Assembly (NCBI GenBank): GCA_903918315.1
Contig: CAIXEA010000231.1
Location: 21,046-85,045, forward strand
Length of the DNA: 64,000 nt
Source of the DNA: an uncultured Acetobacteraceae bacterium
GTDB lineage: Bacteria > Pseudomonadota > Alphaproteobacteria > Acetobacterales > Acetobacteraceae
Reading direction: 5' to 3'
Shown here piece after piece: positions 15,225 to 23,745 of the stretch. How positions within the stretch are numbered: position 1 is the stretch's first letter; every line of letters starts with the position of its first letter. Made by a program: the position numbers and the translations under genes. The notes beneath the pieces are model-generated. The model was not told where the DNA came from, ran no database searches, and was given only the letters and a program-made list of their open reading frames with translations.

Positions 15225-18200
15225 TTACCGTCCTGGCAGGCACTGCGTCCGCACCCCCGCCATCCCGGCCGCGAGGGAGACGATGTGGTCGTGATGGGTG
15301 AACAGAATCACCTGCGTCCCGTGGCCGAGCGCCACCAGCAGCCGCAGCGCCGCGGCGGCCCGCAGATCATCAAAATGGACCAGGAGATCGTCAGCGATGA
15401 AGGGCAGGGGTTCGGCCCGCTCGATATGCGCCTGGATCGAGGCGACCCGCAGGGCCAGATAGAGCTGGTCGCGGGCCCCTTCGCTGAGCCCTTCGACCGG
15501 GCAGTCGCCGCCCTCTCGCGGCACCGCACGAAGCGCCGCATGGCCATCGTCGTCTTCAGCCAGGATGAGGCGCACATAGCGCCCCTCGGTCAGTTGCTGG
15601 AAGCAGGCCCCGGCGGCGCGCAGCAGCGGGCCTTGCTGCTCCACCCGGAAGCGGTCGATGCCTGCTTTCAGCAGGGTCCGGGCGATATGGACCCTGGCAT
15701 AGCGCTCGGCCGCCGCTTTGGCCTCCGCCAGCGCGGTTTCGGCGTCCTGCGCGGCGGAGGCCGCATCGCGGCCGTCACTGAGGCTGGCGAGCAGACTCTC
15801 CGCCTTGCCGCGCGCGTCGATCACCGCCTCCCGCCGGCTCTCGCATTCCGCCCGCCGCCCTTCGATCGCCTTCAGCCGATCGGCTGCGGCGGTTGGATCG
15901 GTGCCGGCCACCTCTGCCCTGAGCGCGGCTTCCGTCAGGCCATCCCCCTGGTCGTGCAGGTGCTGCGCGCTCTCCGCGGCCTGGACGGTCGCGGTATCGC
16001 GTTGCGCGGCCTGGTCGAGCGCGCGCCGCAGCGCGGCGTCATCCGCCGCCCCGGCCGACGCGCGCAGGGCCGCCAGCTCTGTTTCGGCCTCCGCGCCGAG
16101 CCGGGTTGCTTCGGCCAAGGCGGCCTGATGCGTGGCGATGCTTTTGCGCGCCGCCTCGGCCTCCTGCTCAATGGCCAGGGCCGTCCGTAACCGCCGTGCC
16201 ATGCGTGCGGCCGTCACGAGGGCGGGTTCGCCGCCATCGGCCTCCTCCAACCGGGTCAGAATGGCCTGGGTGTCGGCGGCGAAGCGTTCGCTGGTTGCCA
16301 CCATATCGGCGATCCGGTGGTCGTCCGAGCGCCAGGCCGGTGCGGTCGCGGCGATGCGGGCCCAGGCCTGCAAGGCGATGGCGGCGGCCTCGGTGGTCAT
16401 GCTGGCCGGTGCGCCGATGCCGCTGATCGCCGCCGCCCATGGCTGGTCCCATGCGGCGAGGGCATCGGCGGCGATGCGCGCTGTGTCCCGCGCTGCCTTG
16501 CGTTGCGCGGCGCAGCGGTCGAGCGTTTCGGCGCAGGTGCGATAGGCGGCCTCTGCCGCCTCGGCGGCGGCGCAGGCGGTGTCGGCGCGGCGCACGAGGG
16601 TGGCGAGGGTGTCGTCAGGTTCGGGCACGGGATCCAGCAGGGCGCGGATGGCCGCGCTGGCCCGGGCGTGCCGTTCGGACACGTCCTCTTCGTCCTGCCG
16701 CGCCGCTTTCTCCCGCGCCGCGAGCGTCAGGATCGCGTCACGCTGGCGGCGCCAATCGGCCATGGACGCGGGCGTGTCGGGCACCAGGCCTGCCGGCGCC
16801 CATAAAGCGTGCCACGCGTCCAGCGCCGTAGCGTGGTTCGATTCGGCGGCGGCCAGGGTCGCGTCATCCGTCTGACGCTGGCGGAGCAGCATGTCCTGGC
16901 GCCCGCGTGCGCTCTCAAAATCCGCCACCCGCTGCGCATCGTCAGCCCGCGCGTCCGCCAGGCCATCCGCGGCGGCGCTGAGGGGTTCGTAGCGGGCATG
17001 CAAAGCGGCGGCCTCGGCCTCGGTCGCCGCGCGTATCATGGTCCAGACCGCATCGCGGCTGGCGCGCGCCTGCGTCACCGCATCCCGTGTCGGCACCGTC
17101 TGCCCCTGCGACAGACGGCGCAGGTCGTCCGCCGTGACCGCCATCGCCGCCGTGGACTCGGCCACCGCGGTCCGGGCGGCGCGCAGGCTTGTTTCAGCGG
17201 CCAGCAGCCGCGCGGCCGCAGCCTCGATCGCCGGCAGGAGGGGAACCGGACAGGCCGCCAGCGCCGCCAGCCCCTGCCCCCATAGCGGCAAGGCCGCCAG
17301 CGCGATGGCGGTTTCAGCTTCTGCCTGGCTCAGGGCCCGGCGCGCCCGTGCCAGGGCGGTGTCGAGCTGACCCTCCCCCCGCACGTCCTCGATGGTCCGG
17401 CGCAGCAAACCGGGGGAGGCCGGTTCGATGCGCGCGGCCAGCGCGGCCGCCGCCTGATCATGCTGGCGCTGCGCCACGGCGTATCCTTCATCCGCCGAAG
17501 CCGCCCGTTCGGCCAGAGTCGCGCGTTGCGTGATCAGGCGTTGCACCGCCTGGCGCGCCTGATCCGGTGGCACGGCATCGCGCGCTGCCTCCGGCCCCAG
17601 CGCGCTGCCGAGGTCTGTCAGCGCCGCCATGACGCTCGCCTGGTGCGCGGCGACGGCCTGGCGCACGGCTGGCAGATCCTGTTCGGCGTGCGCCACCACC
17701 TGCATCCGGCTGGCCAGGGCGTCGATGGCATCGCGCATCGCCAGCACCGCGGGATCGCGCTGCAAGCCCGCCAAGGTCGCGGCGGCGGCCGCGACGGCCG
17801 CCGACTCCCGCGCCGCGTCTCGGGCGGCGTCATGGTGGATTGAAAGGGCACGCGCGAACCGGGCGGGTGCGTCCGGCGGTAAAGCGGGCACATCCGCCAA
17901 GGTGGCCAGCGCCGCGCGGGTGTCGTCGAGCCGGTTGAGCAGCGGCATCACCCGCCGCCCGCGCTGCAGGCGGTCTGCTTCGGCGGCCAGGGCCGTGGTT
18001 TCGGCCTGGATCGCTTCCAGCTCCGCCACCGCCTGATCACGCGCGTCCATCGCGTCATGCCACGCACGCGGCGGCACCGTGCGCAGGTGGACCTGACTCT
18101 GAGCCGCCTTCCAGGCGCTGGTGGCTTCGGCCAGGCGGCGTTTGCCGCGGCCGTCGCCGGACAGGGATTTGGCCTCCTCGTCCAGACGTTCCAGCGCGGC

Positions 18201-18671
18201 GCGGAGATTGAGAAGGCCGGCGCCGGCGAGCAGGCTTGCCCCGGCCTCCCCGCCGCTGCGCAACAGGTCCTGGCCGCCTTTGCGCAGGCGGGTGCCATTC
18301 AGGCCGAAGCTGCCCTCGAACAGCGTCCGGTCCGCGCCGCCGAGAAAGCGGCGGATCGCTTCCTCCGGCAACGCCTGCTGTTCGGCGTCGCTGAGTGTTT
18401 CGCCGCGGCCTTTGCGGCGGAAGAAATGGCCGCTGGCACCGTCCTGCGCGGTGAGCGTCATGCCGATCCGCAACTGTGGCGCGCCGTGCAGGAAGTCGAA
18501 GTCGGTCTTGTGGCTGAACCCGAACAACCCGTCGGCGATCGCCGCCAGCGCCGTTGATTTCCCGGCCTCATTGGCGCCATGCACAATATGCAGCGCGGCA
18601 TCGTCGGGGAAATCGAGCGTGACATCCGACAGATGCCCGTAGCGCAGCAGCTGGAGCTGGCGGAGCTTCAT
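15225..18671 (-). CDS. YhaN/SbcC-like SMC-family ATPase
   Basis: 1148-residue ABC-type ATPase of the RecF/SMC/Rad50 superfamily. Walker A is G-A-N-E-A-G-K-S-T (residues 32-40). A very long Ala/Arg/Glu-rich coiled-coil region occupies roughly residues 200-1000. The C-terminal head has the ABC signature G-L-S-E-G-A-R-D-Q-L-Y-L-A-L-R and Walker B P-F-I-A-D-D-L-L-V-H-F-D-D. Its start overlaps the upstream metallophosphoesterase by 4 bases. The pair resembles YhaN-YhaO (SbcC-SbcD-like) nucleases that process DNA ends. A short zinc-hook Cys motif was not seen. Confidence 0.9.
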   Translation of the reverse strand: MKLRQLQLLRYGHLSDVTLDFPDDAALHIVHGANEAGKSTALAAIADGLFGFSHKTDFDFLHGAPQLRIGMTLTAQDGASGHFFRRKGRGETLSDAEQQALPEEAIRRFLGGADRTLFEGSFGLNGTRLRKGGQDLLRSGGEAGASLLAGAGLLNLRAALERLDEEAKSLSGDGRGKRRLAEATSAWKAAQSQVHLRTVPPRAWHDAMDARDQAVAELEAIQAETTALAAEADRLQRGRRVMPLLNRLDDTRAALATLADVPALPPDAPARFARALSIHHDAARDAARESAAVAAAAATLAGLQRDPAVLAMRDAIDALASRMQVVAHAEQDLPAVRQAVAAHQASVMAALTDLGSALGPEAARDAVPPDQARQAVQRLITQRATLAERAASADEGYAVAQRQHDQAAAALAARIEPASPGLLRRTIEDVRGEGQLDTALARARRALSQAEAETAIALAALPLWGQGLAALAACPVPLLPAIEAAAARLLAAETSLRAARTAVAESTAAMAVTADDLRRLSQGQTVPTRDAVTQARASRDAVWTMIRAATEAEAAALHARYEPLSAAADGLADARADDAQRVADFESARGRQDMLLRQRQTDDATLAAAESNHATALDAWHALWAPAGLVPDTPASMADWRRQRDAILTLAAREKAARQDEEDVSERHARASAAIRALLDPVPEPDDTLATLVRRADTACAAAEAAEAAYRTCAETLDRCAAQRKAARDTARIAADALAAWDQPWAAAISGIGAPASMTTEAAAIALQAWARIAATAPAWRSDDHRIADMVATSERFAADTQAILTRLEEADGGEPALVTAARMARRLRTALAIEQEAEAARKSIATHQAALAEATRLGAEAETELAALRASAGAADDAALRRALDQAAQRDTATVQAAESAQHLHDQGDGLTEAALRAEVAGTDPTAAADRLKAIEGRRAECESRREAVIDARGKAESLLASLSDGRDAASAAQDAETALAEAKAAAERYARVHIARTLLKAGIDRFRVEQQGPLLRAAGACFQQLTEGRYVRLILAEDDDGHAALRAVPREGGDCPVEGLSEGARDQLYLALRVASIQAHIERAEPLPFIADDLLVHFDDLRAAAALRLLVALGHGTQVILFTHHDHIVSLAAGMAGVRTQCLPGR

Positions 18672-19891
18672 TGCGGCCCGGCCTTGGCCAGCGCGGCGGC
18701 GGCGATCTGCCAGGTATCGGCCGCGAGGGACCGCAAGGCCGCGGCATCAGCGGGCAGGTCCAGGTCGCCCTGGGCCGGTGACGGCACTTTCCGGCGCAAC
18801 GCGGCGATCTCCCGCAGCAACGCCTCCATCAGGGGTTGATCGTCCAGACCCGCGAGGAAGGCGTCGCGCAGCGGGGTCAGCAGGTCTTCATCCACCATCG
18901 CCGGCGGGCGGGTGCGTACTCGCACCGATTCGATCCAGAGTTCGCCGCCGGCCGCGTTGCCGGCATCGCGGCACTCGGCGGCCAGTTTCTCGGTGTCATC
19001 CGCCAGGGCCGCGTGCAAGGCCGTCGTTCCGGTCAGGGTCAGGCGGGCCAGCAGCGGGCGGCCCTCGGCCCCCGCCACGGCGTCCTGTACGGCGGTCGCG
19101 ATGGCACCGGTCAGGGCGGGGACGCTGAGACCGGTCGCATCCACGTCCAGCGCGGCCCAGCGCAGCACATCGACGGGGCGGTGCTCGACGGCGGTGATCT
19201 GGCGGTCTTCAACGGTCACCAGGGTAAAACCCTTGGTGCCGGTTTCCTTGGCGTGGCGGCCTTGCAAATTGCCGGGGAAGACGATCCAGGGTTGCTCCGC
19301 CAGCACGCGCCGGGCGTGGATATGGCCCAGCGCCCAGTAGTCGTAGCCTTTGAGCATGAGGTCCTCGACCCGGCAGGGGGCGTAAACCTCATGCTCCCCC
19401 GGTGCGTCGCCGGAGGTATGCAGGACGCCGATATTCAGCATCCCCGGTTCGGGGGCGGGATAGTCGCGGGAAAGGTCCTCCGGCACGGCCCTATTGGGAA
19501 ACGAATGCCCGTGCAAAGCCACGCCATGCGCCTCCAGGCGGAATGTCTGGCAGGTGCGGGACGAGAACTCATGCACCGTGTCCGGCAGGGTCAGGCCGCG
19601 GGTGATAACCGATATCGCGTCGTGATTGCCGCGCAGCAGGTAACAGGGCCGGGCGAGGCGGCGCATTTCGGCCGCGAAGAACAGGCCGGTCGAGAAATCC
19701 TTCCAGTCACCGTCATACAGGTCGCCGGCGATGATGACGAAGGCCACATCCTCCGCCAGCGCGGCATCGATCAGGGCGGAGAAAGCGCGGCGGGTGCAGT
19801 GGCGGATGATTTCGGCGGGCACATCGGCGCGGGATTGCAAGCCTGCCAAGGGGCTGTCGAGGTGGATGTCAGCGGCGTGGATGAATTTCAT
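18668..19891 (-). CDS. YhaO/SbcD-like DNA repair exonuclease (metallophosphoesterase)
   Basis: 407-residue calcineurin-like phosphoesterase. Metal-binding motifs run in order: H-A-A-D-I-H-L-D-S-P (start), G-D-L-Y-D-G-D, L-R-G-N-H-D, G-H-S-F and L-G-H-I-H-A-R, matching the Mre11/SbcD nuclease core. The C-terminal part (about 270-407) is a family-specific capping region. It is transcribed just ahead of the YhaN-like ATPase with an ATGA overlap, which supports a two-subunit nuclease complex involved in double-strand-end processing. Confidence 0.92.
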   Translation of the reverse strand: MKFIHAADIHLDSPLAGLQSRADVPAEIIRHCTRRAFSALIDAALAEDVAFVIIAGDLYDGDWKDFSTGLFFAAEMRRLARPCYLLRGNHDAISVITRGLTLPDTVHEFSSRTCQTFRLEAHGVALHGHSFPNRAVPEDLSRDYPAPEPGMLNIGVLHTSGDAPGEHEVYAPCRVEDLMLKGYDYWALGHIHARRVLAEQPWIVFPGNLQGRHAKETGTKGFTLVTVEDRQITAVEHRPVDVLRWAALDVDATGLSVPALTGAIATAVQDAVAGAEGRPLLARLTLTGTTALHAALADDTEKLAAECRDAGNAAGGELWIESVRVRTRPPAMVDEDLLTPLRDAFLAGLDDQPLMEALLREIAALRRKVPSPAQGDLDLPADAAALRSLAADTWQIAAAALAKAGPQ

Positions 19892-19924
19892 GGCACGGAC
19901 AGTACAGGCCGCCGGCGCGCCGTG

Positions 19925-21286
19925 TCACCCCGCCGCAAGTCGGCTGAAGCTGACCACCCCCGCCACCGCCGCCGCGCCCGCCGCGATCGTCAGCGCCACG
20001 ATCGGCCCCGTCTCCGGCGCCATCGCGAAGATCAGCGCCACCAGCGCCGCCCCGGTGGTTTGGCCGAACAGGCGCGCGGTGGCTTGCATCCCGCTCGCCC
20101 CGCCCGCCCGGGATGGCGGCGCGGACCCGATGATCGCCCGGTTGTTGGGGGTGTTGAAGAAGCCAAAGCCGATCCCGGAGAGGGTCATGCGCCAGGCGAT
20201 GTCGAAGAGCGTGGGATGGTCGGGCAGGAAGCCCATCAGCCCCGTGCCGAGCGCCATCAGAGTCATGCCGCAGCCGCCCAGCAGCCCCGCCGGATATTTG
20301 TCCGCCAGCCGCCCCGCCAGCACCGCGATGACCGCCACGCTCAAGGGCCAGGGCGTCATCAAGAGCCCGGTCGTCACCTGTTCCAGCCCCAGCGTGTGCT
20401 GGAACAGGAACGGCAATGCCACCACCGCCATGCCCTGCGAAATGAACGAGCATACCGACGTCGCCACCGCCAGCGCGAACATGGGCAGGCGCATCAGGTC
20501 CACCGGCAGCAGCGGCGCGGTGCGGCTGAGCTGGTGCGCCACCAGCCAGGCGCCGATACCCAGCCCGCTGATGACCTCCAATCCCACCAGGATGGGGGCG
20601 TCGCCGTGCCCCATCTCCGATATGCCAATCAGCAGCAGGCCGAAGGCCGCCGCCTGCAACAGCGCGCTGCTGACATCGAACCGGGCGCGGGAGCGGGGGG
20701 TGTCCGGCAGGTGGTTCAGCGAGATGATGCAGGCCAGGATGCCCAGCGGCACGTTGACCGCGAACAGCCAGGGCCAATGTGCCACCGACAGAATGGCGGA
20801 GGCGACCGACGGCCCCACCGCCGAAGCCACCGAGCCGATGGTCGCGTTCAGCCCCACCCCGCGGCCCAGCCAGGCGCGGGGATAGATGAAGCGGACCAAA
20901 GCGCCGTTGACGCTCATGATCCCCGCCGCGCCGACGCCCTGGACGATGCGGGCGGCGATCAGGGTGGGCAGGGATGAGCTCAGGGCGCAGAACAAGGATG
21001 CGATGGTGAACAGCACCAGCCCGCTTTGGTAGACCTTGCGATAGCCGTGGATTTCTCCCAGGGAGGCCAAGGGCAGCAGCGACACCGTCACGGCGAGTTG
21101 GAACGCGTTGACCACCCAGATGGAGCCGGCGGCGGTGGTGTGCACGTCGCGGGCGATGGTGGGCAGCGCCACATTGGCGATGGCGCCATTGAGAACCGCG
21201 AGGATCAGGCCCAGCGCGATGGTCAAAATCGCCCAGTACCGCTGTGGCAATGGCACGCCGTCCGGGGTCGGCAGCGTGGCCGACAT
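19925..21286 (-). CDS. MFS drug transporter, DHA2 (EmrB/QacA) type
   Basis: 453-residue major facilitator with about 14 predicted membrane segments. The N-terminal helix carries N-G-A-I-A-N-V-A-L-P-T-I-A, the hallmark of drug:H+ antiporter-2 proteins, and motif A-like residues follow the second helix (L-G-E-I-H-G-Y-R). I place the start at the ATG at 21286, which overlaps the upstream methyltransferase stop as TGATG. An alternative ATG at 21316 would add 10 residues and a 31-base overlap. It probably exports a small toxic compound; the substrate is unknown. Confidence 0.88.
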   Translation of the reverse strand: MSATLPTPDGVPLPQRYWAILTIALGLILAVLNGAIANVALPTIARDVHTTAAGSIWVVNAFQLAVTVSLLPLASLGEIHGYRKVYQSGLVLFTIASLFCALSSSLPTLIAARIVQGVGAAGIMSVNGALVRFIYPRAWLGRGVGLNATIGSVASAVGPSVASAILSVAHWPWLFAVNVPLGILACIISLNHLPDTPRSRARFDVSSALLQAAAFGLLLIGISEMGHGDAPILVGLEVISGLGIGAWLVAHQLSRTAPLLPVDLMRLPMFALAVATSVCSFISQGMAVVALPFLFQHTLGLEQVTTGLLMTPWPLSVAVIAVLAGRLADKYPAGLLGGCGMTLMALGTGLMGFLPDHPTLFDIAWRMTLSGIGFGFFNTPNNRAIIGSAPPSRAGGASGMQATARLFGQTTGAALVALIFAMAPETGPIVALTIAAGAAAVAGVVSFSRLAAG

Positions 21287-22068
21287 CAGCTCGGCTTGCG
21301 GGCGATATAGACCCACTCGTCGCGCAGCAGGCCGTAGCGGACCTCATCGTCTGGCGGCATGCGGAAGGTTTCCACCGCGAACCCGGCCTCGGTCAGGCGT
21401 TCGGCGAAATCCAACCCGTAGTAGCGGAGGTGGTCGTGGGCGGAGAAATGCGCCCAGCGCTCGGCCTTGCTGGTGATTGCTGGGTTTTCGTAGGTGGTCT
21501 GGCGGGTGGCGTTGATGGGGACCGAGAACAGGCCGATCCCGCCGGGTTTCAGGAGGCGAAACAGCTCCCGCATCGCTTTGCGGTCGTCGGGGATATGTTC
21601 GAGGACGTGGTTCGCCATCACCACATCGTAGCTGGCGTCGGGCAGCGGCACCTGGGTGATGTCCACGCCGGGATGCGTCACCCCGGCCTGCATCAGATCA
21701 GCGGTTTCGTACAGCGGATTGCCCGCCATGCGGCGCATGATCACCTTCTCGGGCGCGAAGTGCAGGATGCGCTTGCCGGCGAGCTTGTCGCCGCCACCCT
21801 CGATGACCCAGAGGTGTTGGAGGCGATGCCGTTCCCGCGACCCGCAGCTCAGGCAGCGGGCATCCCAGCGGCCGGGGTGGCCGACGCTGATGAAGACGCC
21901 GTGGTAGCCGCAGATAGGGCAGGTGCGATCCAGCCGGCCGGCGCGGAACTGGCGGCGGTCGTTCAACCAGGCAGCGGCGAGGCGGCGCAGGCGGGTGAGG
22001 CGCCCCAATCCGCCGGTGTTGGGTTCGCCCGTGCTGGTTTCGCCCGTGTTGGTTGGGTGCTGGTTCAT
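21286..22068 (-). CDS. Class I SAM-dependent methyltransferase with N-terminal Cys cluster
   Basis: 260 residues. Residues about 45-75 contain C-P-I-C-G-Y and C-L-S-C-G, a likely zinc ribbon. The methyltransferase domain follows: I-L-H-F-A-P-E (motif I-like), D-I-T-Q-V-P-L-P-D-A-S-Y-D-V-V-M-A-N-H-V-L-E-H-I (motifs II-IV of the Methyltransf_11 type) and L-L-K-P-G-G. This arrangement resembles methyltransferases of cell-surface glycan clusters, but no glycan genes are adjacent. It is coupled to the downstream MFS gene through TGATG. Confidence 0.85.
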   Translation of the reverse strand: MNQHPTNTGETSTGEPNTGGLGRLTRLRRLAAAWLNDRRQFRAGRLDRTCPICGYHGVFISVGHPGRWDARCLSCGSRERHRLQHLWVIEGGGDKLAGKRILHFAPEKVIMRRMAGNPLYETADLMQAGVTHPGVDITQVPLPDASYDVVMANHVLEHIPDDRKAMRELFRLLKPGGIGLFSVPINATRQTTYENPAITSKAERWAHFSAHDHLRYYGLDFAERLTEAGFAVETFRMPPDDEVRYGLLRDEWVYIARKPS

Positions 22069-22147
22069 GGTGTTTTGCTGCGCCGCGGCATGGTTGGCTC
22101 GTATCAGCCTGGATCAGTGCCCGCAAGCGGTGTGGATGGGTGCGGCC

Positions 22148-23341
22148 TTACCCCAAAATCTCCATCGCCGCCCGGGCCAGCGCCTGCACGCCGAAGCCGA
22201 TGCTGCGCTCATCCGGCTGATAGGCCGAGTTGTGCAGCCGATCACGCCGCCCGGGTTGGGAGGAGCCGACGCGGAGCTGGAAGCCGGGCACGAGGTTGGC
22301 CATCAGCGCGAAATCCTCGCCGCCGAGATTGGCCTCGCCCTCGGTGATCGCGTCATCGCCGAACTGCGCCCGGATCGCGGCCACGGCGGGCAGGACGACC
22401 TTGTCGTCGTTGCGCAGGATGGGCATGCCGCGGCGGTAATCGACCTCGCATTGCACGCGCATGCCCTCCGCGACGCCGGCGGCCAGACGCTTGATCGCGG
22501 CCTCCGCGATGTCGCGGGCGCGGGCGTTCAGGGTGCGGACGGTGCCTTTGATGGAGCAGGTGTCGGGGATGATGTTGTACGTCGTGCCGCCGGTGATGGC
22601 GCCGACGGTGACGACGACGGGGTGCATGGCCGAAACCTCCCGCGAGACCACCATCTGCAGCTGCGTCACCAGATGCGCCGCCGCCACGATCGGATCGACC
22701 GTGGTATGCGGATAGGCCGCGTGCCCCGACTTGCCGCGCACCACGATGTCGAACCGGTCGGAGGCCGCGAGCGTCGGCCCGCGCACGAAGCCGAACTGGC
22801 CCGCCGGCATTTCCGGCTGGTTGTGCAGGGTCAGCGCCATGTCGATGCTTGGGTTGTCCATCACCCCGGCATCGATCATGGCCTGCATTCCGCCGAGGCC
22901 TTCTTCCGCTGGTTGGAACACCAGCTTCACCGTGCCCGCCAGTTGCGGCGCGAGTTGCCGCAGCACCGCGGCGACGCCGAGCAAGGTTGTGGTGTGGATG
23001 TCATGCCCGCAGGCATGCATCTTCCCCTCATGCTCGCTCGCGAAGGCCAGCCCGGTCTTCTCCAGAATCGGCAGCGCGTCCATGTCGGCACGAATGGCGA
23101 GGACCGGGCCGGGCCGTCCGCCCTCGATCAGGCCGACGACGCCGGTCTTGCCGATACCGGTCTGGTGCGGAATGCCGAGCCGGGTGAGTTCGGCGGCGAC
23201 GATGCCGGCGGTGCGCACTTCCTCGAACCCGAGTTCCGGATGTGCGTGGATGTCGCGGCGGATTTCGATGAGGCCGGCTTCGATCTGCTCGGTGAGGCCG
23301 CGGATGATGGGGCCGGGGTCGTTGCTGCGGGCGGGGTCCAT
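22148..23341 (-). CDS. M20-family amidohydrolase (IAA-amino acid hydrolase/hippurate hydrolase type)
   Basis: 397-residue zinc-dependent M20D peptidase or amidohydrolase. Motifs: R-R-D-I-H-A-H-P-E-L-G-F-E-E, A-D-M-D-A-L-P (Asp), M-H-A-C-G-H-D-I-H (Cys and His ligands), Q-P-A-E-E-G (Glu pair) and G-G-E-D-F-A. It hydrolyses N-acyl amino acids or related amides. The ATG at 23341 follows an AGGAA ribosome site and gives the usual length; an upstream ATG at 23410 adds 23 residues unlike the family. It is one of three M20D genes in the window, the other two being tandem at 47552-49908. Confidence 0.9.
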   Translation of the reverse strand: MDPARSNDPGPIIRGLTEQIEAGLIEIRRDIHAHPELGFEEVRTAGIVAAELTRLGIPHQTGIGKTGVVGLIEGGRPGPVLAIRADMDALPILEKTGLAFASEHEGKMHACGHDIHTTTLLGVAAVLRQLAPQLAGTVKLVFQPAEEGLGGMQAMIDAGVMDNPSIDMALTLHNQPEMPAGQFGFVRGPTLAASDRFDIVVRGKSGHAAYPHTTVDPIVAAAHLVTQLQMVVSREVSAMHPVVVTVGAITGGTTYNIIPDTCSIKGTVRTLNARARDIAEAAIKRLAAGVAEGMRVQCEVDYRRGMPILRNDDKVVLPAVAAIRAQFGDDAITEGEANLGGEDFALMANLVPGFQLRVGSSQPGRRDRLHNSAYQPDERSIGFGVQALARAAMEILG

Positions 23342-23419
23342 GGTGGGATGTTCCTGATGCGTTTGGCGCATCATGGGAAGCTGGGGCAGGTGGGGCAAGA
23401 TGCGGGACAATTGCGCGGA

Positions 23420-23641
23420 TCAACTGGCGATCATGGCCGGCACCTCCGCCTTGGTCGGGAAGCGCCCGGTGGCTTTCTTGGAGTACCCTAACCGCCCATC
23501 CACGGTGATCTCAAACACCCCGCCGCCCGATTGCCGCAGGCTGACGGTGGCGGCTGGTTGCGCTTCCAACAGCTGGTCGCGGGCCACACGGGCGCGCGGC
23601 TCATAGCCTCACATGCCGCAATATTCGATTTCGATCCGCAT
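23420..23641 (-). CDS. SelW-like Rdx-family protein, probable selenoprotein (in-frame UGA at codon 11)
   Basis: A 74-codon frame read through one internal TGA (23609-23611). The product is M-R-I-E-I-E-Y-C-G-M-[UGA]-G-Y-E-P-R-A-R, continuing with G-G-G-V-F-E-I-T-V-D-G, S-K-K and G-R-F-P-T-K-A-E-V to a TGA stop. This is the complete SelT/SelW/SelH (Rdx) thioredoxin-like fold. The UGA sits at the C-terminal position of the C-x-x-C/U redox motif, as in mammalian SelW (C-G-A-U-G-Y-K-P). A Shine-Dalgarno GAGGA (23651-23655) lies 9 bases upstream of the ATG at 23641. A hairpin 10 bases after the UGA fits a bacterial SECIS. Alternatives are a nonsense mutation or sequencing error. It lies 78 bases upstream of the M20 gene on the same strand. 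Confidence 0.8.
23578..23608 (-). promoter_or_regulatory. Candidate bacterial SECIS hairpin
   Basis: In the mRNA, 10 nt after the UGA, CGCGCGCC (23598-23591) pairs with GGCCCGCG (23585-23578): four pairs, one C-C mismatch, then three pairs. They close a five-base loop CGUGU (23590-23586). The apical loop begins 19 nt after the UGA and has a G in its second position, which agrees with the published bacterial SECIS model. The codons are also constrained by the protein, so covariation is needed to prove it. Confidence 0.55.
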
Positions 23642-23745
23642 CGCATGATCTCCTCACGAAGGCTTGTCATCGAAAAGAGCTTGGCAGCCGCGCCCGGCTT
23701 GGGCAAGGAACGGTGTACCATCTGCTTCCTGGGATATCCTGGCTC

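Noticed and set aside
18836..20977. 713-aa plus-strand open frame opposite the yhaO-like and MFS genes
   Set aside because: Low-complexity antisense translation spanning two recognisable genes; no motif of its own.
23420..23641. Reading the SelW-like frame as an ordinary pseudogene
   Set aside because: A single stop, located exactly at the Sec position of the CxxU motif, with an intact remainder, good ribosome site and a suitable hairpin, is much better explained by selenocysteine; the pseudogene option remains open until sel genes are checked.
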